A stretch of DNA of 64,000 nucleotides, from NCBI RefSeq assembly GCF_000023445.1, contig NC_012881.1, positions 4,225,848 to 4,289,847 on the forward strand. The letters are read 5' to 3'. The translations under genes and the position numbers were made by a program. Positions 45,663 through 53,866 of this stretch are shown one piece after another. Under the pieces are notes generated by a model, which searched no databases, was not told the DNA's origin, and saw only the letters and a list, made by a program, of their open reading frames with translations. The stretch is from Maridesulfovibrio salexigens DSM 2638 (GTDB taxonomy: Bacteria; Desulfobacterota; Desulfovibrionia; Desulfovibrionales; Desulfovibrionaceae). How positions within the stretch are numbered: the first letter of the stretch is position 1; each line of letters begins with the position of its first letter.

Positions 45663-46352
45663 ATGATGTCAGATGATCTTGATCAGGATAAATTAGCGCA
45701 GGAGTGGGCGGACGCACTCACTGACGATTCCGCAGGTGGTGATCCTCTGGGAGGTGATCCCGGTGACGGTAATGATGAGGCTTTAGCTGACGAATGGGCT
45801 GCGGCTTTGTCGGAGCAGGATGATAGCGGAGCAACTGACGATGAAGCCCTTGCCAATGAATGGGCTGCTGCCCTTGGCGAGCAGGGTGATGAAGGTGGTG
45901 GTGATCTGGATCTTGGCGGTGGTGGTGGCGGCGATGATGCTCTTGCTGATGAGTGGGCTGCTGCACTGGCTGAAGATACCGGAGATGACATTCGCAAGGA
46001 AAAGGAACAGGAATTTCTGCGTACCCAGACTAGGGATGCTGATTTCAAAGACCTGACCAATGAAGCCAAGAACCCGCGCCATGACGGTTCAAGGCGCGAC
46101 CTTGATTTTATCCTCGATATTCCGCTGGACGTTTCCGCTGAGCTGGGCCGTGCCAAAATGCTCATCAACGAGCTGCTGCAATTGGGAACCGGATCGGTTG
46201 TGGAATTGACTAAACTGGCCGGGGAACCCCTTGAAATTTATGTTAACGGCAAATTGGTCGCTCGCGGCGAAGCTGTTGTTATTAACGAAAAATTCGGTAT
46301 CAGGCTGACTGATATCATCAGCCCCATTGAACGGGTGAAGCACCTTGCCTAA
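45663..46352 (+). CDS. fliN: Flagellar switch protein FliN with fourfold N-terminal motif
   Basis: 229-residue C-ring subunit. The SpoA domain occupies about residues 140-225 (RRDLDFILDIPLDVSAELGRAKMLINELLQLGTGSVVELTKLAGEPLEIYVNGKLVARGEAVVINEKFGIRLTDI is split here by motif: DIPLDVSAELGRAKM, GSVVELTKLAGEPLEIY, GEAVVINEKFGIRLTDI), which binds FliM and FliH. The N-terminal half repeats the LA[DNQ]EWA[AD]AL motif four times, at residues 11-19, 41-49, 63-71 and 94-102, joined by Gly/Asp-rich linkers. A single such motif at the N terminus is usual in FliN, so the protein is about 100 residues longer than normal. GGAGG eleven bases before the first ATG. Confidence 0.93.
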   Translation: MMSDDLDQDKLAQEWADALTDDSAGGDPLGGDPGDGNDEALADEWAAALSEQDDSGATDDEALANEWAAALGEQGDEGGGDLDLGGGGGGDDALADEWAAALAEDTGDDIRKEKEQEFLRTQTRDADFKDLTNEAKNPRHDGSRRDLDFILDIPLDVSAELGRAKMLINELLQLGTGSVVELTKLAGEPLEIYVNGKLVARGEAVVINEKFGIRLTDIISPIERVKHLA

Positions 46353-46710
46353 CGCAACTGCCACCGCATTTATTGCACCTGAGACCGGGCTTGGTTCTGT
46401 TCTCAAGATGTCGGCAGCGCTTTTTTTCATTCTGGCAATGTTGTTGCTGGCGTATTATTTTATGCGCCGCATGAATATCGGGGGGGCTTTTCCCGGTGCC
46501 AGAAAGGGTGTTTTGGAAATAGTGGACCGGCTTCCGCTGGGGCCGCGTCAGAATATTACTGTGGTCAGGTATCGCGATCAGGAAATCGTGGTAGGTGTTA
46601 CTCAGGATAACATTACTCTGCTCCAAGCAAGGGATGAAGGGCATGCAAAGATTGATTCCGACTTTGCCGGATACCTTGAAAAAGAACGTACCGGCTCTTC
46701 TGACTCTTAG
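46345..46710 (+). CDS. fliO: Flagellar export protein FliO
   Basis: 121-residue single-pass inner-membrane protein that helps FliP assemble the export gate. It has a TM helix LKMSAALFFILAMLLLAYYFMRRM (residues about 20-43) and a small cytoplasmic domain with LEIVDRLPLGPRQNITVVRYRDQEIVVGVTQDNITLL, the FliO signature pattern. The start is a TTG overlapping the fliN stop by eight bases; no ATG lies before the TM helix, so a rare start is required or the N terminus is shorter. Overlaps the fliP start region, consistent with translational coupling. Order fliN-fliO-fliP-fliQ is canonical. Confidence 0.85.
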   Translation: MPNATATAFIAPETGLGSVLKMSAALFFILAMLLLAYYFMRRMNIGGAFPGARKGVLEIVDRLPLGPRQNITVVRYRDQEIVVGVTQDNITLLQARDEGHAKIDSDFAGYLEKERTGSSDS

Positions 46711-47434
46711 CGCAATTTTTCTGCTGCTTATTCCGGCAGCAGCTTTTGCACAGGAGACAGTACCTACTCTTACGCTCAATCTAGCTGCCGGACAGGAAGA
46801 ACCGGAGCAGGTAGCCAAGCTTCTGGAAATCCTGTTCCTGCTCACTATTCTGGGCATGGCTCCGTCAATCCTGCTGACCATGACCTCCTTTACCCGGATC
46901 ATTATCGTATTTCATTTTCTGCGTCAGGCTATGGGAACGCAGCAGATGCCTCCCAACCAGATTCTGGCTTCACTTGCCATTTTCATGACTGTGGTCATCA
47001 TGATGCCCACCGGGAAGGCTATCAATGATTCAGCGTTACAGCCTTACCTCAATGAAGAGATCGGCTTTAGTGAAGCCATAGATCGGGCGCAGGTACCCAT
47101 CCGCACATTTTTATTCAAACATACCAGAGAGAAAGACCTCTCGATTTTTTATTCCATAACCGGGGAAAAAAGGCCGGAAACCAAAGAGGACGTTAATACA
47201 ATGCTTCTCGTCGCCGCATATACCATCAGTGAGCTGAAAACCGGTTTTACCATCGGCTTTCTGATTTACGTTCCGTTCCTGATCCTCGATATGGTTATCG
47301 CCAGTATTCTGCTGGCTATGGGTATGATGATGCTGCCCCCGGCAATGGTTTCGTTACCGTTTAAAATCTTATTGTTTATCATGGTTGACGGCTGGTCGCT
47401 TTTGACGGGTTCCATCGTCAACACGTTCCAGTGA
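46643..47434 (+). CDS. fliP: Flagellar biosynthesis protein FliP
   Basis: About 263-residue component of the flagellar type III export gate (FliP5-FliQ4-FliR1). A cleavable signal peptide ends VPALLTLSAIFLLLIPAAAFA. The mature protein has TMs with LEILFLLTILGMAPSILLTMTSFTRIIIVFHFLRQAMGTQQMPPNQILASLAIFMT, then SELKTGFTIGFLIYVPFLILDMVIASILLAMGMMMLPPAMVSLPFKILLFIMVDGW, the strongest FliP/SctR signature. The start is uncertain: ATG 46643, ATG 46634 or TTG 46676 all fall within fliO. I give 46643; TTG 46676 would put the signal peptide right at the N terminus. Confidence 0.92.
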   Translation: MQRLIPTLPDTLKKNVPALLTLSAIFLLLIPAAAFAQETVPTLTLNLAAGQEEPEQVAKLLEILFLLTILGMAPSILLTMTSFTRIIIVFHFLRQAMGTQQMPPNQILASLAIFMTVVIMMPTGKAINDSALQPYLNEEIGFSEAIDRAQVPIRTFLFKHTREKDLSIFYSITGEKRPETKEDVNTMLLVAAYTISELKTGFTIGFLIYVPFLILDMVIASILLAMGMMMLPPAMVSLPFKILLFIMVDGWSLLTGSIVNTFQ

Positions 47435-47476
47435 CCCGGGCAGTAGTGCGTCTTTTTTACGCGGAGGCATAAAAAA

Positions 47477-47746
47477 ATGACCCCAGAATTTGTTATCGGA
47501 TTTGCTAAGCAATCTATTGAACTGGCCCTGACGCTGGCTCTGCCTATGCTCATGGTCGGGCTGGTTGTGGGTATTTTTGTTTCCGTTATTCAGGCCGCAA
47601 CCCAGATTCAGGAAATGACCCTGACTTTTGTTCCGAAGATTGTTTCCATGTTTCTGGCGCTGCTTTTTGCCTTCCCGTGGATTATGGATAAAATGATCGA
47701 TTTTACACGTAATATTTTTCTAAATCTGCCCAATTATATTAAATAG
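47477..47746 (+). CDS. fliQ: Flagellar biosynthesis protein FliQ
   Basis: 89-residue protein with two transmembrane helices, part of the export gate. It matches FliQ throughout: FVIGFAKQSIELALTLALPMLMVGLVVGIFVSVIQAATQIQEMTLTFVPKIVSMFLALLFAFPWIMDKMIDFT, including the Q-A-A-T-Q-I-x-E-x-T-L-T-F-x-P-K signature. Ribosome site GGAGG lies about 10 bases before the ATG. It is the last flagellar gene here; FliR, FlhB and FlhA would be expected elsewhere. A terminator follows 25 bases after the stop. Confidence 0.95.
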   Translation: MTPEFVIGFAKQSIELALTLALPMLMVGLVVGIFVSVIQAATQIQEMTLTFVPKIVSMFLALLFAFPWIMDKMIDFTRNIFLNLPNYIK

Positions 47747-47770
47747 ATATTTTCAAGATTATTTCTAAAA

Positions 47771-47812
47771 GTAAGCCCCGTGAAGAAAAGCTTATCTTCA
47801 CGGGGCTTACTT
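47771..47812. terminator. Bidirectional terminator between fliQ and rlmB
   Basis: A perfect 16-bp stem (GTAAGCCCCGTGAAGA with TCTTCACGGGGCTTAC), 8-nt loop and A/T-rich flanks. Confidence 0.85.
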
Positions 47813-47844
47813 TATGTCTGCACGGGCAGAAAATATTGACGAAT

Positions 47845-48600
47845 TTAGCCTAAACGTCTGGCAAATTCACTGATCAACATAGCTCCTGCCTGGGCAACGT
47901 TCAGGGAATCGAAGTCTCTGCGGAAAGGAATGTGGATAAGTTTCTGACAACGTTTTTCCACATTGAAACGGATACCTTTTTCCTCATTACCGAGGACAAG
48001 GATTGCCGGGGTGTGGATTTCTGCTGTGTAGGCGGAAGAAGAATCATCATCCAATCCTGCACCGTAAATATTAATTCCCATATCGATGGCTTTGTCGAGA
48101 GCCTGTGAAATGTTGTTTACCCGGGCTACCGGAAGTTTATTCAGTGCTCCGGCACTTGCTTTTACTGCTGCCGGTCCGAGAAATGCACCGCCATGCTTGG
48201 CAGTTACGATTCCGGCCCCGCCCAAAGCGTAGAGGGAACGAGCCAAGACACCGACGTTGCCGGGGTCCTGTACCTGATCAAGTACCACAAGCAGAGGGAG
48301 CGGAGAATCAGCAAGGTTCTCCAGCATATCATCGAAATCTGCAAAGGGCAGTGCTGCTACGCGGGCGATCACTCCCTGATGGTTGCCGGAGAAAACACGT
48401 CCCAGTTCTGCTTTGTCGGCAATTTTATATTTGATGCCGTACTTTTTGCAGCGTTGGATGGTGCGCTCAAAATTTTTGTCCTGACGCCCTTTTTGCAGGT
48501 AAAGCAGGTCAATCCTCTCAGGAGAGTCTAAAAGCAGCTCCTGAACCGGTTTGCGGCCCGCTATGATGGTATTATCGTCTTCTCTGGTCTGTTTTTTCAT
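47845..48600 (-). CDS. rlmB: 23S rRNA 2'-O-methyltransferase, RlmB/TrmH family
   Basis: 251-residue SPOUT-class (knotted) RNA methyltransferase. An N-terminal substrate-binding domain (IIAGRKPVQELL and the KNFERTIQRCKKYGIKY region, residues 1-80) precedes the catalytic domain. SPOUT motifs: LVVLDQVQDPGNVGVLARS (motif 1), ILVLGNEEKGI (motif 2) and FDSLNVAQAGAMLISEF (motif 3, the RlmB type SLNVxxA). The RlmB-type N terminus favours modification of G2251 in 23S rRNA; a tRNA TrmH role is less likely. The 390 bases upstream are gene-free and structured. Confidence 0.88.
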   Translation of the reverse strand: MKKQTREDDNTIIAGRKPVQELLLDSPERIDLLYLQKGRQDKNFERTIQRCKKYGIKYKIADKAELGRVFSGNHQGVIARVAALPFADFDDMLENLADSPLPLLVVLDQVQDPGNVGVLARSLYALGGAGIVTAKHGGAFLGPAAVKASAGALNKLPVARVNNISQALDKAIDMGINIYGAGLDDDSSSAYTAEIHTPAILVLGNEEKGIRFNVEKRCQKLIHIPFRRDFDSLNVAQAGAMLISEFARRLG

Positions 48601-49039
48601 GCAAGATCTACCTTTTTATTTAAAAAATAAAAATCTGCTCAGGGTGCGGATTTTTTCAATTTGTCTTTTTTTCGAATGAGAGTTGAATTTGGCTTATATT
48701 CAGATCTCATAATTGGTTAATTAAAATGCTCTGTTACGGTGAATACGATTTTCATTATATTAACACCGAACCCGTTCATTGCATGGCCAAAATTGCCTGA
48801 AACCCTTGCGCCCGAACGGTTTGGGCAATCTATACCTTTCGTTTTACTATTGCAAACCCTCGCGCTTTAGTATAGCTCTACATATGTTTGAACAACTCAA
48901 TTTTTTGCACTGAAAAGCTTGTTTTTTTAAGCTCTTGAGCTTCTTTTTATGTGCCTAACCGGGTAAATTTTATAGTTTTTCTAGATAAATTATGGATAAA
49001 ATCAATACGTTTGACGTCCACAGTGACAAGGAGTCGAAG
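48601..49039. other. Structured gene-free region between rlmB and mltD
   Basis: No gene is supported in these 439 bases. It has an imperfect hairpin with GCCC/GGGC arms around 48806-48828, CGGTGAATA/TATTAACACCG arms at about 48740-48770, and a run of AAGCTTG-TTTTTTT-AAGCTC-TT-GAGCTTCTTTTT near 48915-48950 that could be a terminator or attenuator. An in-frame ATG at 48992 was rejected as the mltD start. No RNA family was recognised. Confidence 0.35.
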
Positions 49040-50662
49040 ATGCTGAAATCTTTTCGGTTAATCGCACTTCTGGCTTTATTTGCATTTTTTGCAGGGTGTA
49101 CAGCCAAGACCGCTCCGGTTGAAGAGGTTGCAATTGATGCCCAGACAGCGGCAGCTCTTAAAAGCGAAGCTTCAGTTGAAACAGAAGTTACGGATTCCGG
49201 GATCGAGCCTCTTGATCCTGAACTTGAAGCCGCACCGCAGGAAGCTGAAAAGCTGACCCCTGAAGAAGAGAAAGTTCTTCAGTCCAGCAACGGTATCTAC
49301 TTTAACCTTGATGAGCACGATACCAAAGAAGTGCAGCAGTACTTCGGTTTCTTCACTCATAAGGCGCGTAAGACCTTTGACCGTTGGCTTCAGCGCTCCG
49401 AGCCTTTCCTGCCTTATGTTCGTCAGGTACTTTCCGAGAATAACATGCCTCAGGATCTGGCGATGCTGCCATTTGCTGAGAGTGGATACAATGCGTGGGC
49501 TTATTCCCGTGTTGGCGCAGCTGGTATGTGGCAGTTTATGCCTTATACAGGTCGATTATACGGTCTGCGTGTAGACTGGTGGGTTGATGAGCGTCGTGAT
49601 CCATATAAATCCACTAAAGCAGCAGTAGAATACCTCAAAGTTTTGCACGAAATGTTCGGCGATTGGTATCTGGCTCTTGCAGCTTACAATGCTGGTGAAG
49701 GTAAAATCGGAAGAGCTTTGAAAAAGACCGGTTCCAAAGATTTCTTCGACCTGACCAAGAATAACCACAAGCTCAGTAGAAGAGCGAGACTGCGCGCTGA
49801 GACCAAGAACTACGTTCCTAAATTTATCGCCATCTCCAAAATTTTCAAAAACCTTGATGAACTCGGTTTCACCAATATCAATTGGGAAAACGGCATTCAG
49901 GTTGAAACTGTAAAGGTTCCCGGTGGAACTGATCTGCTGGCCCTTGCTAAAGCTTGCGGAATGAAATGGAGTGAGTTCCATAAACTCAACCCCCATTTCC
50001 GCAGACAGGTCAGCCCGCCCAACGCAGTCATTAATGCCTACCTGCCTGAAAGGGTTATGGCTGATGCTTCCGATTATCTCGAATCTCCCAATTCCCGTCC
50101 TTTTGCCGGGTACAAGCGTTACAAAATCCGTAAGGGCGATTCCTGGTACCGCATTGCAAACCGTTACGGTATTCCCGTAGCTGTGCTTAAGTCGGTGAAC
50201 AACCGCAGGTCTAACCTGATCAAACCCGGACAGTACATCATGATTCCGGGTAGAGGTTCTGCCAAGGCTGTTTACGCAACCAAAACCACTAAAACCCGTC
50301 GTACCGCGCAGAGCCGTGCCAACTATCGGGTTCGCAAGGGTGATACCCTCTGGGATATCGCCAGTCGCTATAGCGTAAGTGTTACCACTCTTAAGCGTGC
50401 TAACGGTCTTTACTCTTCAAGACTTAAGATTGGTCAGAAGCTTTACATTCCTGACAATAACGCCCGCAGTTCTGCACGTTCTGTTGCCAAGGCTGAAAAT
50501 GTAAAACAGCAGTTGGTTAAATACCGTGTACGCCGAGGTGACAATCTCTGGAAAATCGCTCGTCGATTCGGAGTGAAAGTATCTTCGCTGATGAAATGGA
50601 ACAGCCTGAATTCAAAATCAATTCTTCGCCCCGGCGACAGGATCAAAGTTTACGTCCAGTAA
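49040..50662 (+). CDS. mltD: Membrane-bound lytic murein transglycosylase, MltD type
   Basis: 540-residue predicted lipoprotein. Signal peptide MLKSFRLIALLALFAFFAGC, lipobox FAGC (Cys20). An acidic linker precedes the transglycosylase SLT domain (about residues 120-260) with the catalytic Glu in AMLPFAESGYNAWAYSRVGAAGMWQFMPYTG, and WYLALAAYNAGEGKIGRAL. Three LysM domains follow at the C terminus: KIRKGDSWYRIANRYGI, RVRKGDTLWDIASRYSV and RVRRGDNLWKIARRFGV. It cleaves peptidoglycan glycan strands at the outer membrane. The upstream ATG at 48992 is possible, but AAGGAG six bases before 49040 and the signal peptide settle the start. Confidence 0.92.
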   Translation: MLKSFRLIALLALFAFFAGCTAKTAPVEEVAIDAQTAAALKSEASVETEVTDSGIEPLDPELEAAPQEAEKLTPEEEKVLQSSNGIYFNLDEHDTKEVQQYFGFFTHKARKTFDRWLQRSEPFLPYVRQVLSENNMPQDLAMLPFAESGYNAWAYSRVGAAGMWQFMPYTGRLYGLRVDWWVDERRDPYKSTKAAVEYLKVLHEMFGDWYLALAAYNAGEGKIGRALKKTGSKDFFDLTKNNHKLSRRARLRAETKNYVPKFIAISKIFKNLDELGFTNINWENGIQVETVKVPGGTDLLALAKACGMKWSEFHKLNPHFRRQVSPPNAVINAYLPERVMADASDYLESPNSRPFAGYKRYKIRKGDSWYRIANRYGIPVAVLKSVNNRRSNLIKPGQYIMIPGRGSAKAVYATKTTKTRRTAQSRANYRVRKGDTLWDIASRYSVSVTTLKRANGLYSSRLKIGQKLYIPDNNARSSARSVAKAENVKQQLVKYRVRRGDNLWKIARRFGVKVSSLMKWNSLNSKSILRPGDRIKVYVQ

Positions 50663-50686
50663 AATCAGTTTGATTATAGATAAAAT

Positions 50687-50720
50687 AAAGGCGGTTTCCC
50701 AAGGGTTGCCGCCTTTTTCT
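50687..50720 (+). terminator. mltD terminator
   Basis: AAAGGCGG/CCGCCTTT stem with an inner CCC-AA-GGG, then five T. Confidence 0.85.
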
Positions 50721-50811
50721 TTTGTTTCTTTCTTGTTAAGTAGCCTTTCCACGCATTAATCATATTCATATCTCATTTGAGAAAAATCATATAAAATAAG
50801 GTATTGCCCCG

Positions 50812-52176
50812 ATGGCTATTCAGAGTACCAACCCGATGACCGGAAAGGTCGAAAAAAGTTTTGATGAATATAGCTCCGCTGAAACTTCCGCTATTTTAAA
50901 CTCAGTTGCGGATGCTTATTCAACTTGGAAATTAAGTTCCCTTGAGCAGCGTGCGGATTGCCTTCGCAACTTGGCTGTTCTCCTCCGTGAACGAGCAGAC
51001 CATTTTGCAGAACTTATGGCTGCTGAGATGGGTAAGCCGCTTAAGTCGGGCAGGGCAGAAGTGCTTAAGTCCGCAACTGTCTGCGATTTTTATGCTGACA
51101 ACGGTGCTGCCATGCTCGCAAGTGAGCCGAAAACAGTTGACGGTATGCAGTGTTCCGTGGAGTACGCCCCTATGGGCACTGTACTGGCCGTGATGCCTTG
51201 GAACTACCCCGTCTGGCAGGTTTTGCGTATTGCCGTACCCACTCTTATGGCAGGCAACACAATGCTTTTGAAGCATGCTCCCAACGTACCACAGTGCGCT
51301 CTGGCTATTGAAGAGCTCTTCCGCGAATCTATGTTCCCTGAAAATGTTTTTAGGACATTAATCGTCGGTACCGGGCAAGTTGAAGACGTGCTGGCAGAAG
51401 ACTCTGTTATCGGCGTCTGCCTGACCGGTAGTGTCCGGGCAGGGCGTGCGGTTGCCGCTTTAGCCGGAGCACATCTCAAAAGATCTGTCATGGAACTGGG
51501 CGGAAGCGATGCCTTTGTAGTTCTTGCTGATGCTGATCTGGACAAGGCAGCAGCTACTGGTGCTGAATCCCGCTGTTCCAACGCTGGACAGGCTTGCATT
51601 GCCGCAAAGCGTTTCATTGTCCACAATGACGTTTATGACGAGTTCGTTGGCAAGCTGAAAGAACGTATGGAATCTGTGCCTATGGGTAATCCTCTGGATG
51701 AGAATACCGTCATGGGTCCCATGGCTTCACATCAGTTCCGCGACAATTTAATCGGTCAGGTAAATAGCTGCCTTAAAGCCGGTGGAAAGGTTGTTTGCGG
51801 TGGGGAAGTACCTGAAGCTGAAGGTGCTTTTTATCCCCCGACTATCATCACTGACGTTCCTTTTGAAAGTCAGGCTGGACGCGATGAAATATTTGGACCT
51901 GTAGCCCTTGTTTTCCGGGCTGAAAGCGAAGAAAAGGCCATGGAAATGGCTAATGACAGCGCATTCGGTCTTGGCGGTTCTGTATGGACTAGTGATGTTG
52001 AGAAAGGTTTGCGTCTTGCTCGACAGATTGAAGCCGGGCTGGTCTATGTGAACGGACGTGTAAGCAGCCGTCCTCCGTTACCCTTCGGAGGGGTTAAGAA
52101 TTCAGGCTACGGTCGTGAGCTTTCGACCTACGGAATTCGTGAGTTCGTGAACGTTAAGTCTGTTTGTATTGGATAG
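50812..52176 (+). CDS. NAD(P)-dependent aldehyde dehydrogenase, succinate-semialdehyde type
   Basis: 454-residue aldehyde dehydrogenase. Landmarks: VLAVMPWNYPVWQVLR, the cofactor loop LTGSVRAGRAVAALAGAHLKRSVMELGGSDAFVVLADADLD with catalytic Glu in MELGGSDAF, catalytic Cys in CSNAGQACIAAKRFIV, and PPLPFGGVKNSGYGRELSTYGIREFVN at the end. The start STNPMTGKVEKSFDEYS resembles the short bacterial succinate-semialdehyde dehydrogenases (GabD/Sad group) that act in GABA or 4-aminobutyrate breakdown. Specificity is inferred from that likeness, not shown. It is monocistronic, followed by a repeat and a terminator. The ATG has CCCCG before it and no good ribosome site. Confidence 0.85.
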   Translation: MAIQSTNPMTGKVEKSFDEYSSAETSAILNSVADAYSTWKLSSLEQRADCLRNLAVLLRERADHFAELMAAEMGKPLKSGRAEVLKSATVCDFYADNGAAMLASEPKTVDGMQCSVEYAPMGTVLAVMPWNYPVWQVLRIAVPTLMAGNTMLLKHAPNVPQCALAIEELFRESMFPENVFRTLIVGTGQVEDVLAEDSVIGVCLTGSVRAGRAVAALAGAHLKRSVMELGGSDAFVVLADADLDKAAATGAESRCSNAGQACIAAKRFIVHNDVYDEFVGKLKERMESVPMGNPLDENTVMGPMASHQFRDNLIGQVNSCLKAGGKVVCGGEVPEAEGAFYPPTIITDVPFESQAGRDEIFGPVALVFRAESEEKAMEMANDSAFGLGGSVWTSDVEKGLRLARQIEAGLVYVNGRVSSRPPLPFGGVKNSGYGRELSTYGIREFVNVKSVCIG

Positions 52177-52230
52177 CCTTCGGATGCCCTGCCGGGGGCC
52201 TTAAACCCTTCTTGTAAAAAGGGTTTAAGA
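52177..52230 (+). repeat. Dispersed GC-rich intergenic repeat, copy 6
   Basis: GCCCTGCCGGGGGCCTTAAACCC followed by a CTTGTAAAA-looped AAACCCTT/AAGGGTTT hairpin, close to copy 2 at 31995. Confidence 0.65.
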
Positions 52231-52251
52231 ATCCCAAAAACTATTATTAGG

Positions 52252-52287
52252 CTTCGCCTCTTCGTATGGAGAGGCGAAGTTTTTTTA
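52252..52287 (+). terminator. Terminator between aldehyde dehydrogenase and aroE
   Basis: CTTCGCCTC/GAGGCGAAG stem, 10-nt loop, then seven T on the plus strand. Confidence 0.85.
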
Positions 52288-53103
52288 TAACTTCTCCAAC
52301 AAAAGCTCCCGCGCTTTCTTCTCATCAAGTTTAATTCCCGTCCATAATCTGAACTGTTCCAGCCCCTGATGGACAAACATCTCAATTCCGTGGATTACGG
52401 TGCAGCCTTTGGATTTAGCTTTTCGGATCAAAACAGTCTCCAGGGGGTTGTAGACCAGATCAAAGATGATGGTGTTCTTATCCTGATTCTCCATGATCAT
52501 GGGGTTGATCTCTTCAAATTTTCCAGACATGCCCAGCGAGGTTGAATTCACGATAAGATCTAAGTGTTGATCGCCACGAGCGTCCCAATCAAGGGCTGAT
52601 ATTTTGAATTCAGCAGCGAGATCATCTGCTTTTGATTTAGTGCGGTTGGTAATAAAAATTTCCTTGATGCCCAATGACTGAAGTCCTGTGATCGCAGCGC
52701 GAGCGGCACCGCCAGCTCCGATCAGAAGAGCTTTTTTTATCTGATCAGAATAAGGACGCAGAGGTTCTGATACGCCTGCTGCATCAGTATTGTCTCCCAC
52801 TATTTTATCACCGTCCCAATACAGGGTATTCACTGCTCCGACGGACTCTGCACGTTCGGTTAGCTGATCAATGTAGTCCATTACGGAAAGTTTGTGCGGA
52901 ATTGTTACGCTGGCACCTGAAATAGGCAGATTTCTGAAAGTCTGCATGAAACTTTCAACCTTTTCCGGTTCAGTGGGCCAAGCCATGTAAACTGCCGGAA
53001 TTTTGTGCTCTGCAAAGCCCCAATTGTGCAGCAGGGGACTCATTGTATGTCCGAGAGGGTGCCCGATAATTCCAAAAAGCTTTTCAGGCTTGAATACATC
53101 CAT
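52285..53103 (-). CDS. aroE: Shikimate dehydrogenase (AroE)
   Basis: 272-residue enzyme reducing 3-dehydroshikimate with NADPH in aromatic amino-acid synthesis. Conserved segments: GIIGHPLGHTMSPLLHNWGF (substrate loop with the Ser-Pro), GASVTIPHKLSVMDYID with catalytic Lys, VGAVNTLYWDGDKIVGDNTDAAG with catalytic Asp, ALLIGAGGAARAAITGL (NADP-binding) and NSTSLGMSGKFEEINPMIM. The frame extends to 53172, but the ATG at 53103 is preceded on the minus strand by AGGAG six bases before and gives normal AroE length. It is alone on its transcript; a copy of the GCCGCC repeat lies upstream. Confidence 0.94.
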   Translation of the reverse strand: MDVFKPEKLFGIIGHPLGHTMSPLLHNWGFAEHKIPAVYMAWPTEPEKVESFMQTFRNLPISGASVTIPHKLSVMDYIDQLTERAESVGAVNTLYWDGDKIVGDNTDAAGVSEPLRPYSDQIKKALLIGAGGAARAAITGLQSLGIKEIFITNRTKSKADDLAAEFKISALDWDARGDQHLDLIVNSTSLGMSGKFEEINPMIMENQDKNTIIFDLVYNPLETVLIRKAKSKGCTVIHGIEMFVHQGLEQFRLWTGIKLDEKKARELLLEKL

Positions 53104-53222
53104 ATTTAGCTCCTGAAGACGTTTGTGGTCTTTCGTAAAGTCTGTATCGTTTTTTTGAAATAAAACGCTCAAATCAAATGATAAAATTAAGGAAAATTTT
53201 TAAAGGCAGGAGTTTGTGTTTA

Positions 53223-53270
53223 AGCCGCCGAAGGCAATATCTGTTTTATTAAATAGCGCGAAGCGCATCA
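53223..53270 (+). repeat. Dispersed GC-rich intergenic repeat, copy 7
   Basis: GCCGCCGAAGGC, then AATAGCGCGAAGCGCATCA; the second block is a palindrome shared with copies 1 and 5. Confidence 0.6.
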
Positions 53271-53309
53271 AAAAGAAATGCCCCCAACGAGAATTCGCAG
53301 GGGGCATTT
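53268..53309 (-). terminator. Terminator of the oxidoreductase operon
   Basis: A 10-bp stem, AAATGCCCCC with GGGGGCATTT, with a 14-nt loop; the minus strand continues TTCTTTTTG. Confidence 0.85.
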
Positions 53310-53322
53310 AAAGTGTGCGTAC

Positions 53323-53865
53323 TTAGATAGCTTCAGCGCCTGCTTTGAGGGCTTCAGCGTTTTTGGGGATGAGGTGGTGGTAGTGGGCGGAGATCACGTT
53401 TTCGAGGGAGTCGATGACTGCCTGCAGGTCCATGATTCCGGTTGCCTTGATGAAGGCACCGAGTGCTACCATGTTTGCCAAGCGTGTATTTCCGAGTTTG
53501 TCGGCGATATCGTTGCAGGGCACCATGTAGGATTTGATGCGCTCGTTATCTACCAGCTCTGCATCAATAAGAGAGGAGTTGACGATCTGGATACCGTCAT
53601 CCATGAGCATGGGCTGGAATTTATCCAGAGAAGGACGGTTCATGATGATCAGGCTGTGCGGAGTGCGGATGATCGGGGAACCGATTTCGTCGTCAGAAAG
53701 TACGACTGTGCAGTTCGCGGTACCGCCGCGCATTTCAGGTCCGTATACCGGAATGTAGGTTACATTCAGTCCGGCATTCATACCTGAGTAGGCCAGCAGG
53801 TTACCGATGAGCATAACGCCCTGTCCGCCGAATCCGGCAATGATGCTGTCGAGGTATTTGCTCAT
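53323..53865 (-). CDS. 2-oxoacid:ferredoxin oxidoreductase gamma subunit
   Basis: 180-residue gamma subunit of a multi-subunit oxidoreductase that oxidatively decarboxylates 2-oxoacids to acyl-CoA and reduces ferredoxin. The family motif [25 protein letters not shown] opens the protein, with [31 protein letters not shown] and later [12 protein letters not shown]. It lies one base after the beta gene's stop, last of the four-gene unit delta-alpha-beta-gamma. The alpha subunit points to a VorB-type branched-chain 2-oxoacid enzyme. GAG near the start fits ribosome binding with GGAGG within the beta gene end. Confidence 0.9.
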   Translation of the reverse strand: MSKYLDSIIAGFGGQGVMLIGNLLAYSGMNAGLNVTYIPVYGPEMRGGTANCTVVLSDDEIGSPIIRTPHSLIIMNRPSLDKFQPMLMDDGIQIVNSSLIDAELVDNERIKSYMVPCNDIADKLGNTRLANMVALGAFIKATGIMDLQAVIDSLENVISAHYHHLIPKNAEALKAGAEAI

Positions 53866-53866
53866 C

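Noticed and set aside
48992..49039. Upstream ATG for mltD at 48992
   Set aside because: It gives a 16-residue charged extension before a clear lipoprotein signal peptide, and AAGGAG favours 49040.
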